64,000 nucleotides of DNA from Alphaproteobacteria bacterium (lineage in GTDB: Bacteria > Pseudomonadota > Alphaproteobacteria > Rickettsiales > SXRF01), in NCBI GenBank assembly GCA_020049775.1, contig JAGVLO010000007.1, positions 179,133-243,132 of the forward strand. The letters run 5' to 3'. A program made the translations under genes and the position numbers. The stretch's first letter is position 1. Every line of letters starts with the position of its first letter. Below, in pieces: positions 19,060 to 27,207 of this stretch. The notes beneath the pieces were generated by a model, which was not told the DNA's origin, searched no databases, and saw only the letters and a program-made list of their open reading frames with translations.

Positions 19060-19863
19060 CTACCTTATATAGCTATCGTGCGATTCTCCAAGATCGCTGC
19101 CATGGCGCACACGCTCAAGCGCCGTTTCCAGCACCTGCATATCAATAGGTGCAACATTCGGCAAGCTACGCCCCTCAATCGGCTCTATAACATTGAGGAT
19201 ATCAACTGTGTGCTGGGCAATAGTGTGCATTGATTTCACCAGCGGCAGCATATGCTCGACAATCTCCAGCGGCGGCGACTCCCGCCTGTCCAGACGTTCC
19301 CTGCGCAATTTCTTGAAACGAAGCGCACTATAGGCCGCCACCGGCGCATGAGCGAGACTTGCCAGCCCCGTCAACGGTAATGTCAGCATATGCCCGAGCG
19401 TGGTCAGGCCATGCACGACTTCTTCCGTTGAGCGCGGTTCAAAATGCGGCACGAACACATCGCTGATAATTTTTTTGAAACGTGCCTCGTCCGTCACGCT
19501 GTTACCATGCGGACTACTCTTGTTCGATAATATCCGGAAGAAGCTGTAAACGCCCTCTACGCCGTTAGTCTGCACAATTTTGTGCAGCAGCTCTGCCGCC
19601 TCGTTGAAGCGCTCGCATGAAGGCGGCCCTTCCGGCCGGTAGTCGTTATCAAAAAAATGCTTCACCTCGCGCGAAGCGATGTTGGGATCGCGGGCCTCGG
19701 GAATAACGGGCCTATGCTGCGTGCCTACATCGAAATGGTTGTTCCAGTGCAGCAGTGCCTCAATCGTATGGCGGAAATAAAACGCATCCCGCTCGTAGGA
19801 GTCGTAACGCAGCTCGAAATTATTTTCATCGTCCGCGTAATTCACATGTGGATAAATCAACAT
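19060..19863 (-). CDS. Hypothetical protein (ORFan)
   Basis: 267 aa from the ATG, or 286 aa if the upstream TTG (19920), which the track uses, is the start. It is mostly hydrophilic and helical with a His/Asp-rich N-terminal third. One hydrophobic stretch near residues 150-175 (TLPLTGLASLAHAPVAAYSA) could be a membrane-associated helix. No signal peptide or catalytic motif is recognised. It is followed on the same strand by another unknown (20002-20625). Nothing nearby suggests a pathway. Coding character looks genuine: an uninterrupted frame with codon use like its neighbours. Confidence 0.55.
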   Translation of the reverse strand: MLIYPHVNYADDENNFELRYDSYERDAFYFRHTIEALLHWNNHFDVGTQHRPVIPEARDPNIASREVKHFFDNDYRPEGPPSCERFNEAAELLHKIVQTNGVEGVYSFFRILSNKSSPHGNSVTDEARFKKIISDVFVPHFEPRSTEEVVHGLTTLGHMLTLPLTGLASLAHAPVAAYSALRFKKLRRERLDRRESPPLEIVEHMLPLVKSMHTIAQHTVDILNVIEPIEGRSLPNVAPIDMQVLETALERVRHGSDLGESHDSYIR

Positions 19864-20001
19864 AGTGCCATCGCTTTTATTATCTTTATTGCGGGCGCTT
19901 ATGGCCCTTCCCTGTTGCAATTATTAATATAATGGTTAACACAATAAATCAACGGGAATGGCGCTCGTCGAAATAATTATATAAATCAGATTATTGTGTT
20001 G

Positions 20002-20625
20002 CTAAGCCCTGGCCGCCTGCAGTGGCTGAATGGCGGTAGCCTGAAAAGCGGTCGTTATGGGCGCTAGATCTTTGTAGGCGTTTTCGATCCGCTCCGACAA
20101 TTTCTTATCCTTGATAAGCAGGTCGTTCTTTTCAAGCTTGGTATCGGTTGCCAGCCGTAGTGCATCGTCAAGCGTTGCCGATAATTTGCCGTCAGACATC
20201 CACGCCTCGAGCAGTTTCATACCGGCGTTTTTCTGCGCCGGATCTACCATCACCTTGAAGTCGGCGGAAGCCTTGCGCAGCGCATTTATATAGCCGTCCA
20301 TGAAAGCATAATATTTATCTTCACCAGCGATTGGGCTGGCTATATAGAAGCTACGGTCGTTCCTTTTTGCATGTAACGCGCTCGCATAATCACGCATGCA
20401 TTCCTCATGCTGTTTGATAAAACGGCTCACCGAATCCATGATCGTGGCAATGCGCATTTCGCGGTGACTAACATTCACGATGGTGCGTATATTCTCCGCC
20501 AGCAGCACGTCTTTGTTGGCCGACGTTTCTTCAGGCCGCGTGTAAAAACCGGCAAAATCCCACTCTCCTGGCCTCACCTGGATTTTCTTCTGGAATTTGG
20601 TTCTTTCGACGTCATCATCAGCCAT
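20002..20625 (-). CDS. Hypothetical protein (ORFan), helical
   Basis: 207 aa starting at an ATG nine bases after AGGGG. The track's GTG lies three codons earlier. It is a soluble, charged, largely helical protein without cysteine motifs, signal peptide or membrane segments. The N-terminal 45 residues (VRPGEWDFAGFYTRPEETSA) look like a small folded module. The C-terminal half is Lys/Asp-rich helix. I recognise no family. It is upstream of and co-oriented with the other ORFan at 19060 (138 bp apart) and divergent from the YunG-like gene. Confidence 0.55.
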   Translation of the reverse strand: MADDDVERTKFQKKIQVRPGEWDFAGFYTRPEETSANKDVLLAENIRTIVNVSHREMRIATIMDSVSRFIKQHEECMRDYASALHAKRNDRSFYIASPIAGEDKYYAFMDGYINALRKASADFKVMVDPAQKNAGMKLLEAWMSDGKLSATLDDALRLATDTKLEKNDLLIKDKKLSERIENAYKDLAPITTAFQATAIQPLQAARA

Positions 20626-20758
20626 AGCAACCACCCCTAAATTACGCCCCTTTTGTAGCCTTAATCGGGCGCTTATTCAAAGCAAATAGGGTGCTGCACC
20701 ACAGCAAAACAGCAAGGTTTTGAAATTAATGACTGGAAAAAGCGTGGCCAGAGATTAA

Positions 20759-21313
20759 ATGTTAAATATGAGTACATCATCTTTACACCCGCTAAACACA
20801 GAACTGATGCCCCGCCCTTTCTGGGACGCATTGCAGAAAAGCTGGGCGCGTGAATCCTGCTGGCCGCCGATGCAGCCAGCATGGAGTGGTGATAACCCCG
20901 CTTCGGGCAATTGCTTGGTGTCTGTGCTGGCATTATGGGCAGAGACAGGTTTTACAGGGAAAATCATTCCCGTGCTGGCGCAACAGCCTGATAAACCCTC
21001 CCCCGATTGGCATTTCCAGATTGAATCAACTGGAACGATAGACCCCACCTGCCAGCAATTTGCGCATGGCACGGAAATGAAAACAGTGCCGCCGGACGAC
21101 CTGATGTATAAAACAATGATTGAAGGTTCTGTTTTTGATGAAGTTGAAAACAAAAGCCTGAGGGCGCGTCTGCGCGTGCTTTTGCAAAATTTGCAGGAAA
21201 ATGGCTATACCGCCTCAACATCTGCCAATGAAACGGTGGACAGGCTCGAGCAGGCCTTTGCGCAGTATAAACAACCAGCAGTGGATATTACGCCTTTGCG
21301 CGGCCGTCTCTAG
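20759..21313 (+). CDS. YunG-like protein
   Basis: 184 aa. The N-terminal 110 residues fit the pattern I remember for the YunG family: Trp-Ser-x-Glu near the start (SWARESCW), then W-x2-(D/E)NP-x2-G-x-C-x-V (WSGDNPASGNCLVSVLAL). A His-containing strand and IDPTCQQF, corresponding to the family's DxTxxQF, follow. Bacterial YunG members are of unknown biochemical role. The Cys-His pair resembles a small hydrolase or papain-like arrangement, but that is inference. The last 26 bases overlap the methyltransferase gene tail to tail. The start has no good ribosome-binding site; the ATG at 20768 is an alternative. Confidence 0.55.
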   Translation: MLNMSTSSLHPLNTELMPRPFWDALQKSWARESCWPPMQPAWSGDNPASGNCLVSVLALWAETGFTGKIIPVLAQQPDKPSPDWHFQIESTGTIDPTCQQFAHGTEMKTVPPDDLMYKTMIEGSVFDEVENKSLRARLRVLLQNLQENGYTASTSANETVDRLEQAFAQYKQPAVDITPLRGRL

Positions 21314-21980
21314 AACCAAGCGACTGCGCATGTCCAGTTTCGAGGGTGAAGCTATAAAAATTCAGCTCGCGCCCATCGAGGCTTTTTCTGCCCCTCGGGT
21401 CTGGCGTAATGACAGGTTCGCCGCTGATTGAAAGCTTCTGGCTTTTTGGAAGCAGCGCATTGGCGGCATCAATATCCGCCTTGAGTGTTTCAGGCGAAAT
21501 TTCATACTGGAACACGCGCGACGGCGGGGAAGGATACGCCAGCACCAGCTTTCCGTTCGGCTCAAGCGTTTGCGCTATTCTAACGAGTGACTCCACCCTT
21601 TCGGCGGGATCAACATATTGCCAGACAGCAAGCAGCAGCACCGCATCGAATTTTTCATCCGGCTTCACACTGTCCAGTTTCGGCAACATGCCGTCCCGAT
21701 AGTCAATATTCGGGTGCGAACGTTCGCAGATGGCAATTTCGCGTAAATCAGACGGCTCAACGGCCACGACCTTATGTCCCGCCGCGGCCATTTTAATATC
21801 GTCATGCCCCGCGCCTGCGCCAATGTTCAGAATTTTTAAGTGCCTGCCGTCTTCGGCGGCCTTATCCAGCAATGCGTATAGCTGCGGAAACGCCTGCCTG
21901 CGGTCCACTGCGTCATAGCCCGCCGCAATCGTTACTGCCTTTTCACCGTTATGGTCGTTTATTCCATTTTGATTTGGCAT
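21288..21980 (-). CDS. Class I SAM-dependent methyltransferase
   Basis: 230 aa with a Rossmann methyltransferase core. Motif I is ILNIGAGAGHDDIKMAA (about residues 50-66), the acidic end of beta-2 is VVAVEPSDL, and motif IV-like is FDAVLLLAVWQYVD. A region with ANGKLVLAYPSPP corresponds to the post-IV strand. Substrate cannot be told. Convergent with the YunG-like gene, overlapping by 26 bases. Confidence 0.8.
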   Translation of the reverse strand: MPNQNGINDHNGEKAVTIAAGYDAVDRRQAFPQLYALLDKAAEDGRHLKILNIGAGAGHDDIKMAAAGHKVVAVEPSDLREIAICERSHPNIDYRDGMLPKLDSVKPDEKFDAVLLLAVWQYVDPAERVESLVRIAQTLEPNGKLVLAYPSPPSRVFQYEISPETLKADIDAANALLPKSQKLSISGEPVITPDPRGRKSLDGRELNFYSFTLETGHAQSLGSRDGRAKA

Positions 21981-22035
21981 AAGAACAACATTTCACCCCA
22001 TCCTGCAGGAATGCACAAGCTGCAAAAATGGGCCA

Positions 22036-22070
22036 CAAAAAGAATGGGGGCGGCTTGCGCCCTCCCCCAT
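22036..22070 (-). terminator. Rho-independent terminator of the GspF-domain gene
   Basis: Reading the minus strand: ATGGGGGAGGGCGCAAGCCG then CCCCCATTCTTTTTG, a GC-rich hairpin followed by T5, about 37 bases past the stop at 22107. Confidence 0.75.
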
Positions 22071-22106
22071 CCTCGACTCAAGTGAGGTTGCCCCCACTCT
22101 CGTCTA

Positions 22107-22766
22107 TTACTTCGTCAGCCCGTTCTCCTCGCACCAGTCGGCCGCGTTGATAAGCGTGGTGTCCAAGTCCCCCGTCTCCTCCCCGATATCGATCAGGGCG
22201 ATGACGGTGTTCGGAACGAACCCACACTTCCGCAGCGGCTCCGCGATGGTGTCACCCTCGCGGATGGAGTTGAACACGTCCTGCCACAGGTTCGTGTACT
22301 TCTCCGTACGGCACATCCCCTTGACGATGGAGAGCGCCGCGAGGATGGGCACACCGGACGAGGTCATGAACCCCAGCGCACGCAGCGTACGAGCCAGTTC
22401 ACCCGCCTTCGGGTTTTCCAGCGCCGCAGCGATCCGCGGGAGAATGACCTCCAGCGCACCACCAGCTTCGCCGGCCTGAACCATGCCCGTGAACACCTTG
22501 TTGAAGACCTCCGGGTGTTTCCCGAGGGCCTCGCTGAGGCTGTCCCCGGACTCGACGTCGTTGACGACGGCGAGCATGGCGGACTTGACCTTGCCCGGCT
22601 TCAGGTCGCTGGCGACGATGCGCAGCGAGCGGAGGACGGGCGCGCCGGCGTTCTGCAGCACGGACAGCGAGCGGGCGACGAACAGCACCTGCTCCTCCTT
22701 CAAGCTCGGGATGAAACCGAGCAGGCGGAGGAAGAAGCGCACCAGACGCACGATGGCGTCACTCAT
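22107..22766 (-). CDS. GspF-domain protein lacking the usual membrane helices
   Basis: 219 aa. It has two T2SSF-like helical modules: residues about 22-100 (FVARSLSVLQNAGAPVLRSL, GDSLSEALGKHP, MVQAGEAGGALEVIL) and about 118-205 (LGFMTSSGVPILAALSIV, REGDTIAEPL, IGEETGDLDTTL). In true GspF/PilC proteins each module is followed by membrane helices. Here they are missing, so this should be soluble or peripheral. Third codon positions are strongly G/C (one sample line has 38 G+C of 60 bases), unlike the neighbours. No other secretion genes are nearby. It has its own ribosome-binding site (GGAAGGGTGA) and terminator. This suggests recent transfer. Function unknown. Confidence 0.75.
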   Translation of the reverse strand: MSDAIVRLVRFFLRLLGFIPSLKEEQVLFVARSLSVLQNAGAPVLRSLRIVASDLKPGKVKSAMLAVVNDVESGDSLSEALGKHPEVFNKVFTGMVQAGEAGGALEVILPRIAAALENPKAGELARTLRALGFMTSSGVPILAALSIVKGMCRTEKYTNLWQDVFNSIREGDTIAEPLRKCGFVPNTVIALIDIGEETGDLDTTLINAADWCEENGLTK

Positions 22767-22965
22767 AAATCACCCTTCCCTTGCGGGATTTAGGTGTCAA
22801 GAGCGTCTGAATCCCGCGACAGCAGGATATGGTACAGACGATCTAAGACGCCTTTATTTTACCAAGCAAGCCCCCGAAAGTAAATTTTAATTAAGGATTG
22901 GCGCGGCGAAAAAACACGCCTAATATATTGATATATAGCGTTTATTTTTTATGTAACGATAACAT

Positions 22966-22982
22966 AATAAATGGTCGGGGCG
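22966..22982. repeat. att-like repeat copy A (tRNA-Pro 3' end)
   Basis: 17 bases AATAAATGGTCGGGGCG, identical to 24110-24126, which covers the 3' end of tRNA-Pro (CGCCCCGACCA) plus six bases beyond it. Identity beyond the tRNA argues for duplication by integration rather than chance. Confidence 0.6.
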
Positions 22983-23005
22983 GGTGAAAGACCACTACCC
23001 TAAAA

Positions 23006-23512
23006 TCAGATTTTCCGTGAAGATACGATTTCCAATGAAGGCGCGGGGCTTTCCTGATGCGTAATCTTAGGAAGTTCTGCGGGCATTTCATTCGACTTTC
23101 CAAGAATAAAGTCGTTGGGCTCGATATATAAAATGGGTTTACCCTGCGCCCGAAAATAGGCAATTTCTTTTTGAGTGCCGGTGCTTTTTTCCCACCCGGG
23201 CAGTTGAACCACGACCAGTGTTTGAGAAATATTCATGAAGGGAACATCCGCATCTGTCCAATAAGCGCTACCCAGCGTAGCGATGCCTTTCTGTCGCGAG
23301 ATAATTTTATCTGGCGGATGCGTTAGCGTAATACAGCACACCGCCGTATGTTGATGCGCAATATATTGGGCATAGGCACGCGTCAGCGCTTCGTATCGAA
23401 AATTTTTAACAGCGTCATCCGTATCGGTGTATGGTCCGGCAATAAAATATTGAACGGAAGGATTAGGGATGGCTCTAACGCGGGATACCCAATTATTAAG
23501 ATTTTCAGTCAT
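23006..23512 (-). CDS. DUF1937-type protein (phage-associated family)
   Basis: 168 aa from the ATG of MTENLNNW; the track start is 15 codons earlier, without a ribosome-binding site. The pattern YFIAGPYTDTDDAVKNFRYE near the start, an ALTRAYAQYIA helix, a THP element, and later LVVVQLPGWEKSTGTQKEIA fit DUF1937. That family resembles nucleoside 2-deoxyribosyltransferase-like folds and is common in phages and prophages. The C-terminal 30 residues are variable. It lies between att-like copies A and B, which supports a mobile origin. Enzymatic activity is unproven. Confidence 0.65.
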   Translation of the reverse strand: MTENLNNWVSRVRAIPNPSVQYFIAGPYTDTDDAVKNFRYEALTRAYAQYIAHQHTAVCCITLTHPPDKIISRQKGIATLGSAYWTDADVPFMNISQTLVVVQLPGWEKSTGTQKEIAYFRAQGKPILYIEPNDFILGKSNEMPAELPKITHQESPAPSLEIVSSRKI

Positions 23513-23580
23513 TATCGCCCCAGCGGTTAAAATTTTAATACTTCTGGTTATCAACAAAATTTACCTAAGGCTACCAAAAA

Positions 23581-23612
23581 TTCAAATAAATGGTGGAGGC
23601 GAGAGGATTTGA
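23581..23612. repeat. att-like repeat copy B (diverged tRNA-Pro 3' end)
   Basis: 32 bases matching 24106-24137 with three differences. It covers the T-arm 3' half, acceptor strand, CCA and about ten bases past the tRNA. No tRNA body lies next to it, so it is a fragment and not a gene. Confidence 0.65.
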
Positions 23613-23627
23613 TGCTCGCCTGCTGGC

Positions 23628-23885
23628 TTACCTCCTGTTGCCGCGTTGCTGCTTTTGCTTCCCCTCGTCGAGGAAATCCTTGCAGCAAGGGCACGCACCC
23701 AGATGCGCTTCGACTTTTTTGATCGTCTCGCGGCCAGCCTCATCCGTGATGATGGCAATCAGCTCTCCCTCAGTCACGCCGTCCTGGGGATTCGAACACG
23801 AAGGAAGTGGATTCCCCCGCTGTTGCTGTTTGGCCATCAAGGCCTTGATCCGTTCGGAGAGCGGAACTTCTGGGTTATTCTGCAT
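23628..23885 (-). CDS. Small protein with zinc-finger-like Cys motif
   Basis: 85 aa. It is hydrophilic, with a C-terminal HLGACPCCKDFL element (residues about 60-71) that resembles the His-x3-Cys-x2-Cys of anti-sigma zf-HC2 domains, preceded by a helix (GRETIKKVEA). The start is MQNNPEVPL at 23885. Codon use is GC-rich, like the GspF-domain gene. It lies between att-like copies B and C. It could be a small zinc-binding regulator. There is no adjacent sigma factor. Confidence 0.5.
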   Translation of the reverse strand: MQNNPEVPLSERIKALMAKQQQRGNPLPSCSNPQDGVTEGELIAIITDEAGRETIKKVEAHLGACPCCKDFLDEGKQKQQRGNRR

Positions 23886-23900
23886 TATAATTCACCCCTT

Positions 23901-24023
23901 TCAGATATGGTGCTTCGCTTGCTGCGGCAAGCCTGATTCTACGCAGCACCCAACAACAATTGCAAAGAGATAAGCACTTTTAAGGTGCAGGGCTTCAGCA
24001 ATGGATTTGAGAATGCCTTCCAT
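23901..24023 (-). CDS. 40-aa membrane-anchored ORF, possible gene remnant
   Basis: Short ORF not in the track. It reads MEGILKSIAEALHLKSAYLF then AIVVGCCVESGLPQQAKHHI. An amphipathic start is followed by one hydrophobic helix and an abrupt end. CAGGGG lies eight bases before the ATG. The start resembles the N-terminal anchors of larger membrane proteins of phage-exclusion type, so it may be a truncated gene, but I cannot show this. It lies between the zinc-finger-like gene and tRNA-Pro. Confidence 0.35.
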   Translation of the reverse strand: MEGILKSIAEALHLKSAYLFAIVVGCCVESGLPQQAKHHI

Positions 24024-24047
24024 TAACTACCCCTGATTGTCATCTTA

Positions 24048-24068
24048 TTGCGACCTATTTGCGACCTA
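24048..24068. repeat. Short tandem repeat beside tRNA-Pro
   Basis: Two copies of TTGCGACCTA (24048-24057 and 24059-24068), one helical turn apart, about 48 bases from the tRNA 3' end. The spacing would suit a protein-binding site such as integrase arm sites or an operator. It could also be chance. Confidence 0.35.
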
Positions 24069-24115
24069 TAGTATTTTTGCTACTGTGACAAAAACACATA
24101 ACCTATTGAAATAAA

Positions 24116-24193
<78 letters not shown>

Positions 24194-24249
24194 ACAAGTA
24201 AAAACAAGGCTTCCGTTTAATGAGATTTTGGGCCTAAGGCAAGCAAAGT

Positions 24250-25650
24250 TTAGGGTAAATCCACGCCGCTGATGTCCAGCTGCTCGCGGAGCGAGACTTT
24301 CAGCCGTTCCAGCCCTTGCATATCCATGGCTTCGCAGCGCGCCACCAGCATGGGTTGGGTGTTAGACGCCCGCAGCAGCCACCAGCCATCCGGCGTGTTT
24401 ACGCGCATACCGTCCACATCGCTGAAATCAGCCCCATCCTGCTGAAGTCGGGCCTTTACCTCGTCAATGACCGTGAATTTACGCATATCGTCGCAGTGGA
24501 AGCGCATTTCAGGGGTGTTCACCCTGATTGGCAGCGCCTTGCGCAGGTCGGAAAGCTTGACGCCGGAGCGCGACAGCAGCCCCATAAGCCGCACCGCCGC
24601 ATAAAGCGCATCGTCAAACCCGTAATATTTATCGGCAAAAAACAGGTGGCCGCTCATTTCGCCCGCCAACGGCGCGCCGGTTTCCGCCATTTTTGATTTA
24701 ATCAGCGAATGGCCTGTTTTCCACATCAGCGGATTACCACCGAGGCGCGCGATTTCCTCGAACAACGCACCGCTTGCCTTCACGTCGGCGATAATAGTCG
24801 CCCCCGGGTTTTCGTGCAGCACGTCCGCAGCATAAATCATCAGCAACTGGTCGCCCCAAAGTATCTCCCCCTCGTCGTCCACCACGCCGATGCGGTCGCC
24901 GTCGCCGTCAAATGCAATGCCCAAATCGTATTTTTTGATAAGCACCGTATCAATCAGCTGCTCGAGGTTTTTAGGTACGGTGGGATCCGGATGATGCACA
25001 GGGAACGTGCCGTCAATCTTGGAGTTCATCGGCAAGTGATCGCCGGGAAGCAGCTTGCAAAGCGCCGACATGATTTCGCCCGTAGCGCCGTTGCCCGCGT
25101 CCCACGCCACTTTCAGCTTGCGCTCACCGTCATAGGCCGACAGCAAACGCTGTGTGTATTCGCGGGTGATGTCGTGGACATTGTGGCTGCCCCTGCCATG
25201 AATGAAAGCAGCATTGGCGACCGCTATGCGCAGCGCCTGTATATCCGCGCCGTAAAATGCCTTGTTGTTCAGCACAAATTTGAAACCGTTATGGTCCGAC
25301 GGGTTGTGCGATCCGGTTATCATGATGCCGCCTGCACATTTTTGCGTATAGGCGGTGTAATACAACATCGGAGTAGGCCCGAGGCCGATATCCATGACAT
25401 CAACGCCGGAATCCATCAGCCCCTGGCACACGGCTTCAGCCATAATAGGCGAGCTTAAGCGGCCGTCACGCCCCACGCATACCCTTGGCGCTACCTGCAC
25501 ATCGGCAGCGCGCGCAGCAAACGCACGTGCGATAAAGTAAGCATCCTCTTCATGCAGCGTTTTTCCCATTACGCCGCGAATGTCGTATTCACGGAAAATA
25601 GTGGGGTCACATGGCCATGCGGCCGCTTTCTGCATCGAGTCTTTGTACAT
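24250..25650 (-). CDS. Phosphomannomutase/phosphoglucomutase
   Basis: 466-aa alpha-D-phosphohexomutase. Four family motifs are present: the catalytic phosphoserine loop ITGSHNPSDHNG (Ser114), the metal loop AFDGDGDRIGV, the sugar loop GEMSGHLFF, and the phosphate-binding RASNTQPMLVARCEA at the C-terminus. It interconverts mannose- and glucose-6-/1-phosphate to make GDP-mannose or UDP-glucose precursors for surface polysaccharide. It is an AlgC/ManB-type enzyme, and preference between Man and Glc cannot be read. It is followed at 56 bp by tRNA-Pro and preceded by the flagellar gene motE on the same strand (18 bp). Confidence 0.93.
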   Translation of the reverse strand: MYKDSMQKAAAWPCDPTIFREYDIRGVMGKTLHEEDAYFIARAFAARAADVQVAPRVCVGRDGRLSSPIMAEAVCQGLMDSGVDVMDIGLGPTPMLYYTAYTQKCAGGIMITGSHNPSDHNGFKFVLNNKAFYGADIQALRIAVANAAFIHGRGSHNVHDITREYTQRLLSAYDGERKLKVAWDAGNGATGEIMSALCKLLPGDHLPMNSKIDGTFPVHHPDPTVPKNLEQLIDTVLIKKYDLGIAFDGDGDRIGVVDDEGEILWGDQLLMIYAADVLHENPGATIIADVKASGALFEEIARLGGNPLMWKTGHSLIKSKMAETGAPLAGEMSGHLFFADKYYGFDDALYAAVRLMGLLSRSGVKLSDLRKALPIRVNTPEMRFHCDDMRKFTVIDEVKARLQQDGADFSDVDGMRVNTPDGWWLLRASNTQPMLVARCEAMDMQGLERLKVSLREQLDISGVDLP

Positions 25651-25668
25651 AGGAAAAAATATCAGGTG

Positions 25669-26463
25669 TTAGGGGTTGTTAAAACCGGTCAGGCGCGCTG
25701 AATTCACCCTGCGCTGTTCAGCCAGCTGCACGGTAAGCGCCTTGGCTTTTTGCGCGTCCATACCCGCAAGGATGGGGGCGACTTTCTTTTCCGACATCTT
25801 GTCAATCACCAGCAGCAAAATCGGCATTTCCACTTCGTCGAAAATGCGCGCTGCATCTTCCGGTCTCATATTTTCGTATATCTTCACGAGGCTGGTGATT
25901 TTGGTGTCTTCTTTTTCGTTATATTGCTTCAGCAGCGCCGCCACTTCGTCCTTCATGGCTTCAATCTGCTTTATTTTGGTATCGATGCGTTTTTCCGTAG
26001 CATCAAGCGTGTTTTCCTTAATCTCGATATTTGCTTCCCAACGCTCTAGTTCCTGCCTGCGCTCTGATAAACGCTGCAGCAGCTCAAGCTGCACTTCAGA
26101 AAAACTGTCATCTACTGTATCACCAGGAGTATCGGATATTTTAATGTCTTTATTGGTGGGAGAAGACGTTGGCTCTGCGGCTTGTTTTGGCATAGCGTCT
26201 TTAGCCTCGGATTTTTCATCCTTGCTGTCTTTTGGGCTATTTTTTGGCGTTTCCTTAGCCGCGCCTTTGGCCTCGTCCTTCTTGGTTTCCTCAGCTGGCT
26301 TGGGTATTTCCTTAGGCGGTGGCGTCGTCGGACCTGCCTGCACGCTGGCAATCAGTAATTTTTGGGAAATGGCTTCAGTGCCACGCACTACGTCAATAAC
26401 CTTCACCACCATAAAAAACATGGCAGCCGCAATGGTGGTTGGGATTAACCTGAAACGGAACAT
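25669..26463 (-). CDS. MotE-family flagellar/motility protein
   Basis: 264 aa from the ATG of MFRFRLIP, behind AAAGG. The track's GTG start lacks a ribosome-binding site. It has an N-terminal membrane helix, then a long Lys/Glu/Pro-rich low-complexity stretch (about residues 50-115), a coiled coil (LLQRLSERRQELERWEANIE and onward to about 195), and an MgtE-N-like module (MRPEDAARIFDEVEMPILLLVIDKM, MDAQKAKALTVQL). This combination is typical of MotE, reported in rhizobia as a periplasmic chaperone of the motility protein MotC. It follows fliM and the DUF6468 gene, a common alphaproteobacterial order. The gene overlaps nothing once the later start is used. Confidence 0.75.
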   Translation of the reverse strand: MFRFRLIPTTIAAAMFFMVVKVIDVVRGTEAISQKLLIASVQAGPTTPPPKEIPKPAEETKKDEAKGAAKETPKNSPKDSKDEKSEAKDAMPKQAAEPTSSPTNKDIKISDTPGDTVDDSFSEVQLELLQRLSERRQELERWEANIEIKENTLDATEKRIDTKIKQIEAMKDEVAALLKQYNEKEDTKITSLVKIYENMRPEDAARIFDEVEMPILLLVIDKMSEKKVAPILAGMDAQKAKALTVQLAEQRRVNSARLTGFNNP

Positions 26464-26491
26464 GTTACCTTTCACATAATCCTTTGGCACA

Positions 26492-27205
26492 TTATCTTTT
26501 GACACCGGCACGAATCAGCTCAAGCAATTCCTGCTCCACGCGTGAACGCGGGCGGTCGCCCTGTGGTTTGCTGTCATTGGCGGCACTCACCGGAGCAGCG
26601 GAGCGTGACGGTTTGCTCATCACTGGCTTGCGTTCGTCTTCAACGTCCATCTCATAGCGCTGCGCGCGCCCGCTAATGCGCTCAAGCACTGCGCCTAGCG
26701 AAGCCGTGGTTTTTTCACGTATGCCGACCAGCTGTTGCGGTTCCGGCGGCTTTTTTGGTGCCGCTGCTACCGGACGTGCCACACGTTGCAGCGATTCCGG
26801 AAGCTCGGCCTCGGTTTCCCATGTATCTTCTTCGGCAGCAGGAGAAGTTTGTTCAGCTATCACCTTGCTGCGCGCGCGGTTCACCGCAAAACTTGCTTCC
26901 ATCTGGTTGGCCAGCTTGTTGCCCTTTTCAATCATGAACGCAAGGTCATCAAGCAGAAAGTTGGCCTTATCAATACGGTGCTGGATATTCTCGCCGATTT
27001 TCTTGCTGGCTGTCTGCAGGGCAATGATGCTGTCGGACGCGCGGCGGGTGGACTCGTCGAAATGGTGCAGCAGTTGCGCCAGCTCGCCCTTGCTGTCCTG
27101 CAATATTTTAATACGTTTGTTGAGAATCCAGCAATACACAACCGTAGCGCCCAGCAACCCAACAATCACGATGTTCAGTATCAGGTTTGCAATTGCAGCC
27201 GTCAT
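26492..27205 (-). CDS. DUF6468-type membrane-anchored flagellar-locus protein
   Basis: 237 aa. One N-terminal membrane helix (LILNIVIVGLLGATVVYCWIL) is followed by a conserved coiled region (residues about 28-115, IKILQDSKGELAQLLHHFDE through KANFLLDDLAFMIEKGNKL). A variable, charged, disordered C-terminal half with basic patches follows. The arrangement between fliM and motE and the conserved region match what I know as DUF6468, an alphaproteobacterial flagellar-operon protein without assigned function. It starts 2 bp after the fliM stop, so it is translationally linked to fliM. Confidence 0.7.
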   Translation of the reverse strand: MTAAIANLILNIVIVGLLGATVVYCWILNKRIKILQDSKGELAQLLHHFDESTRRASDSIIALQTASKKIGENIQHRIDKANFLLDDLAFMIEKGNKLANQMEASFAVNRARSKVIAEQTSPAAEEDTWETEAELPESLQRVARPVAAAPKKPPEPQQLVGIREKTTASLGAVLERISGRAQRYEMDVEDERKPVMSKPSRSAAPVSAANDSKPQGDRPRSRVEQELLELIRAGVKR

Positions 27206-27207
27206 GT

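Noticed and set aside
23581-23612. Possible second tRNA gene at copy B
   Set aside because: Only the T-arm half, acceptor strand and CCA are present; no anticodon or D arm can be found next to it.
24709-25458. 249-aa plus-strand ORF opposite phosphomannomutase
   Set aside because: Antisense shadow in a long conserved gene; no ribosome-binding site and no family resemblance.
25676-26479. 267-aa plus-strand ORF opposite motE, nearly as long as the real gene
   Set aside because: Ser/Ala-rich antisense read-through of a Lys/Glu-rich gene; the minus-strand frame has the MotE domain order and a ribosome-binding site.
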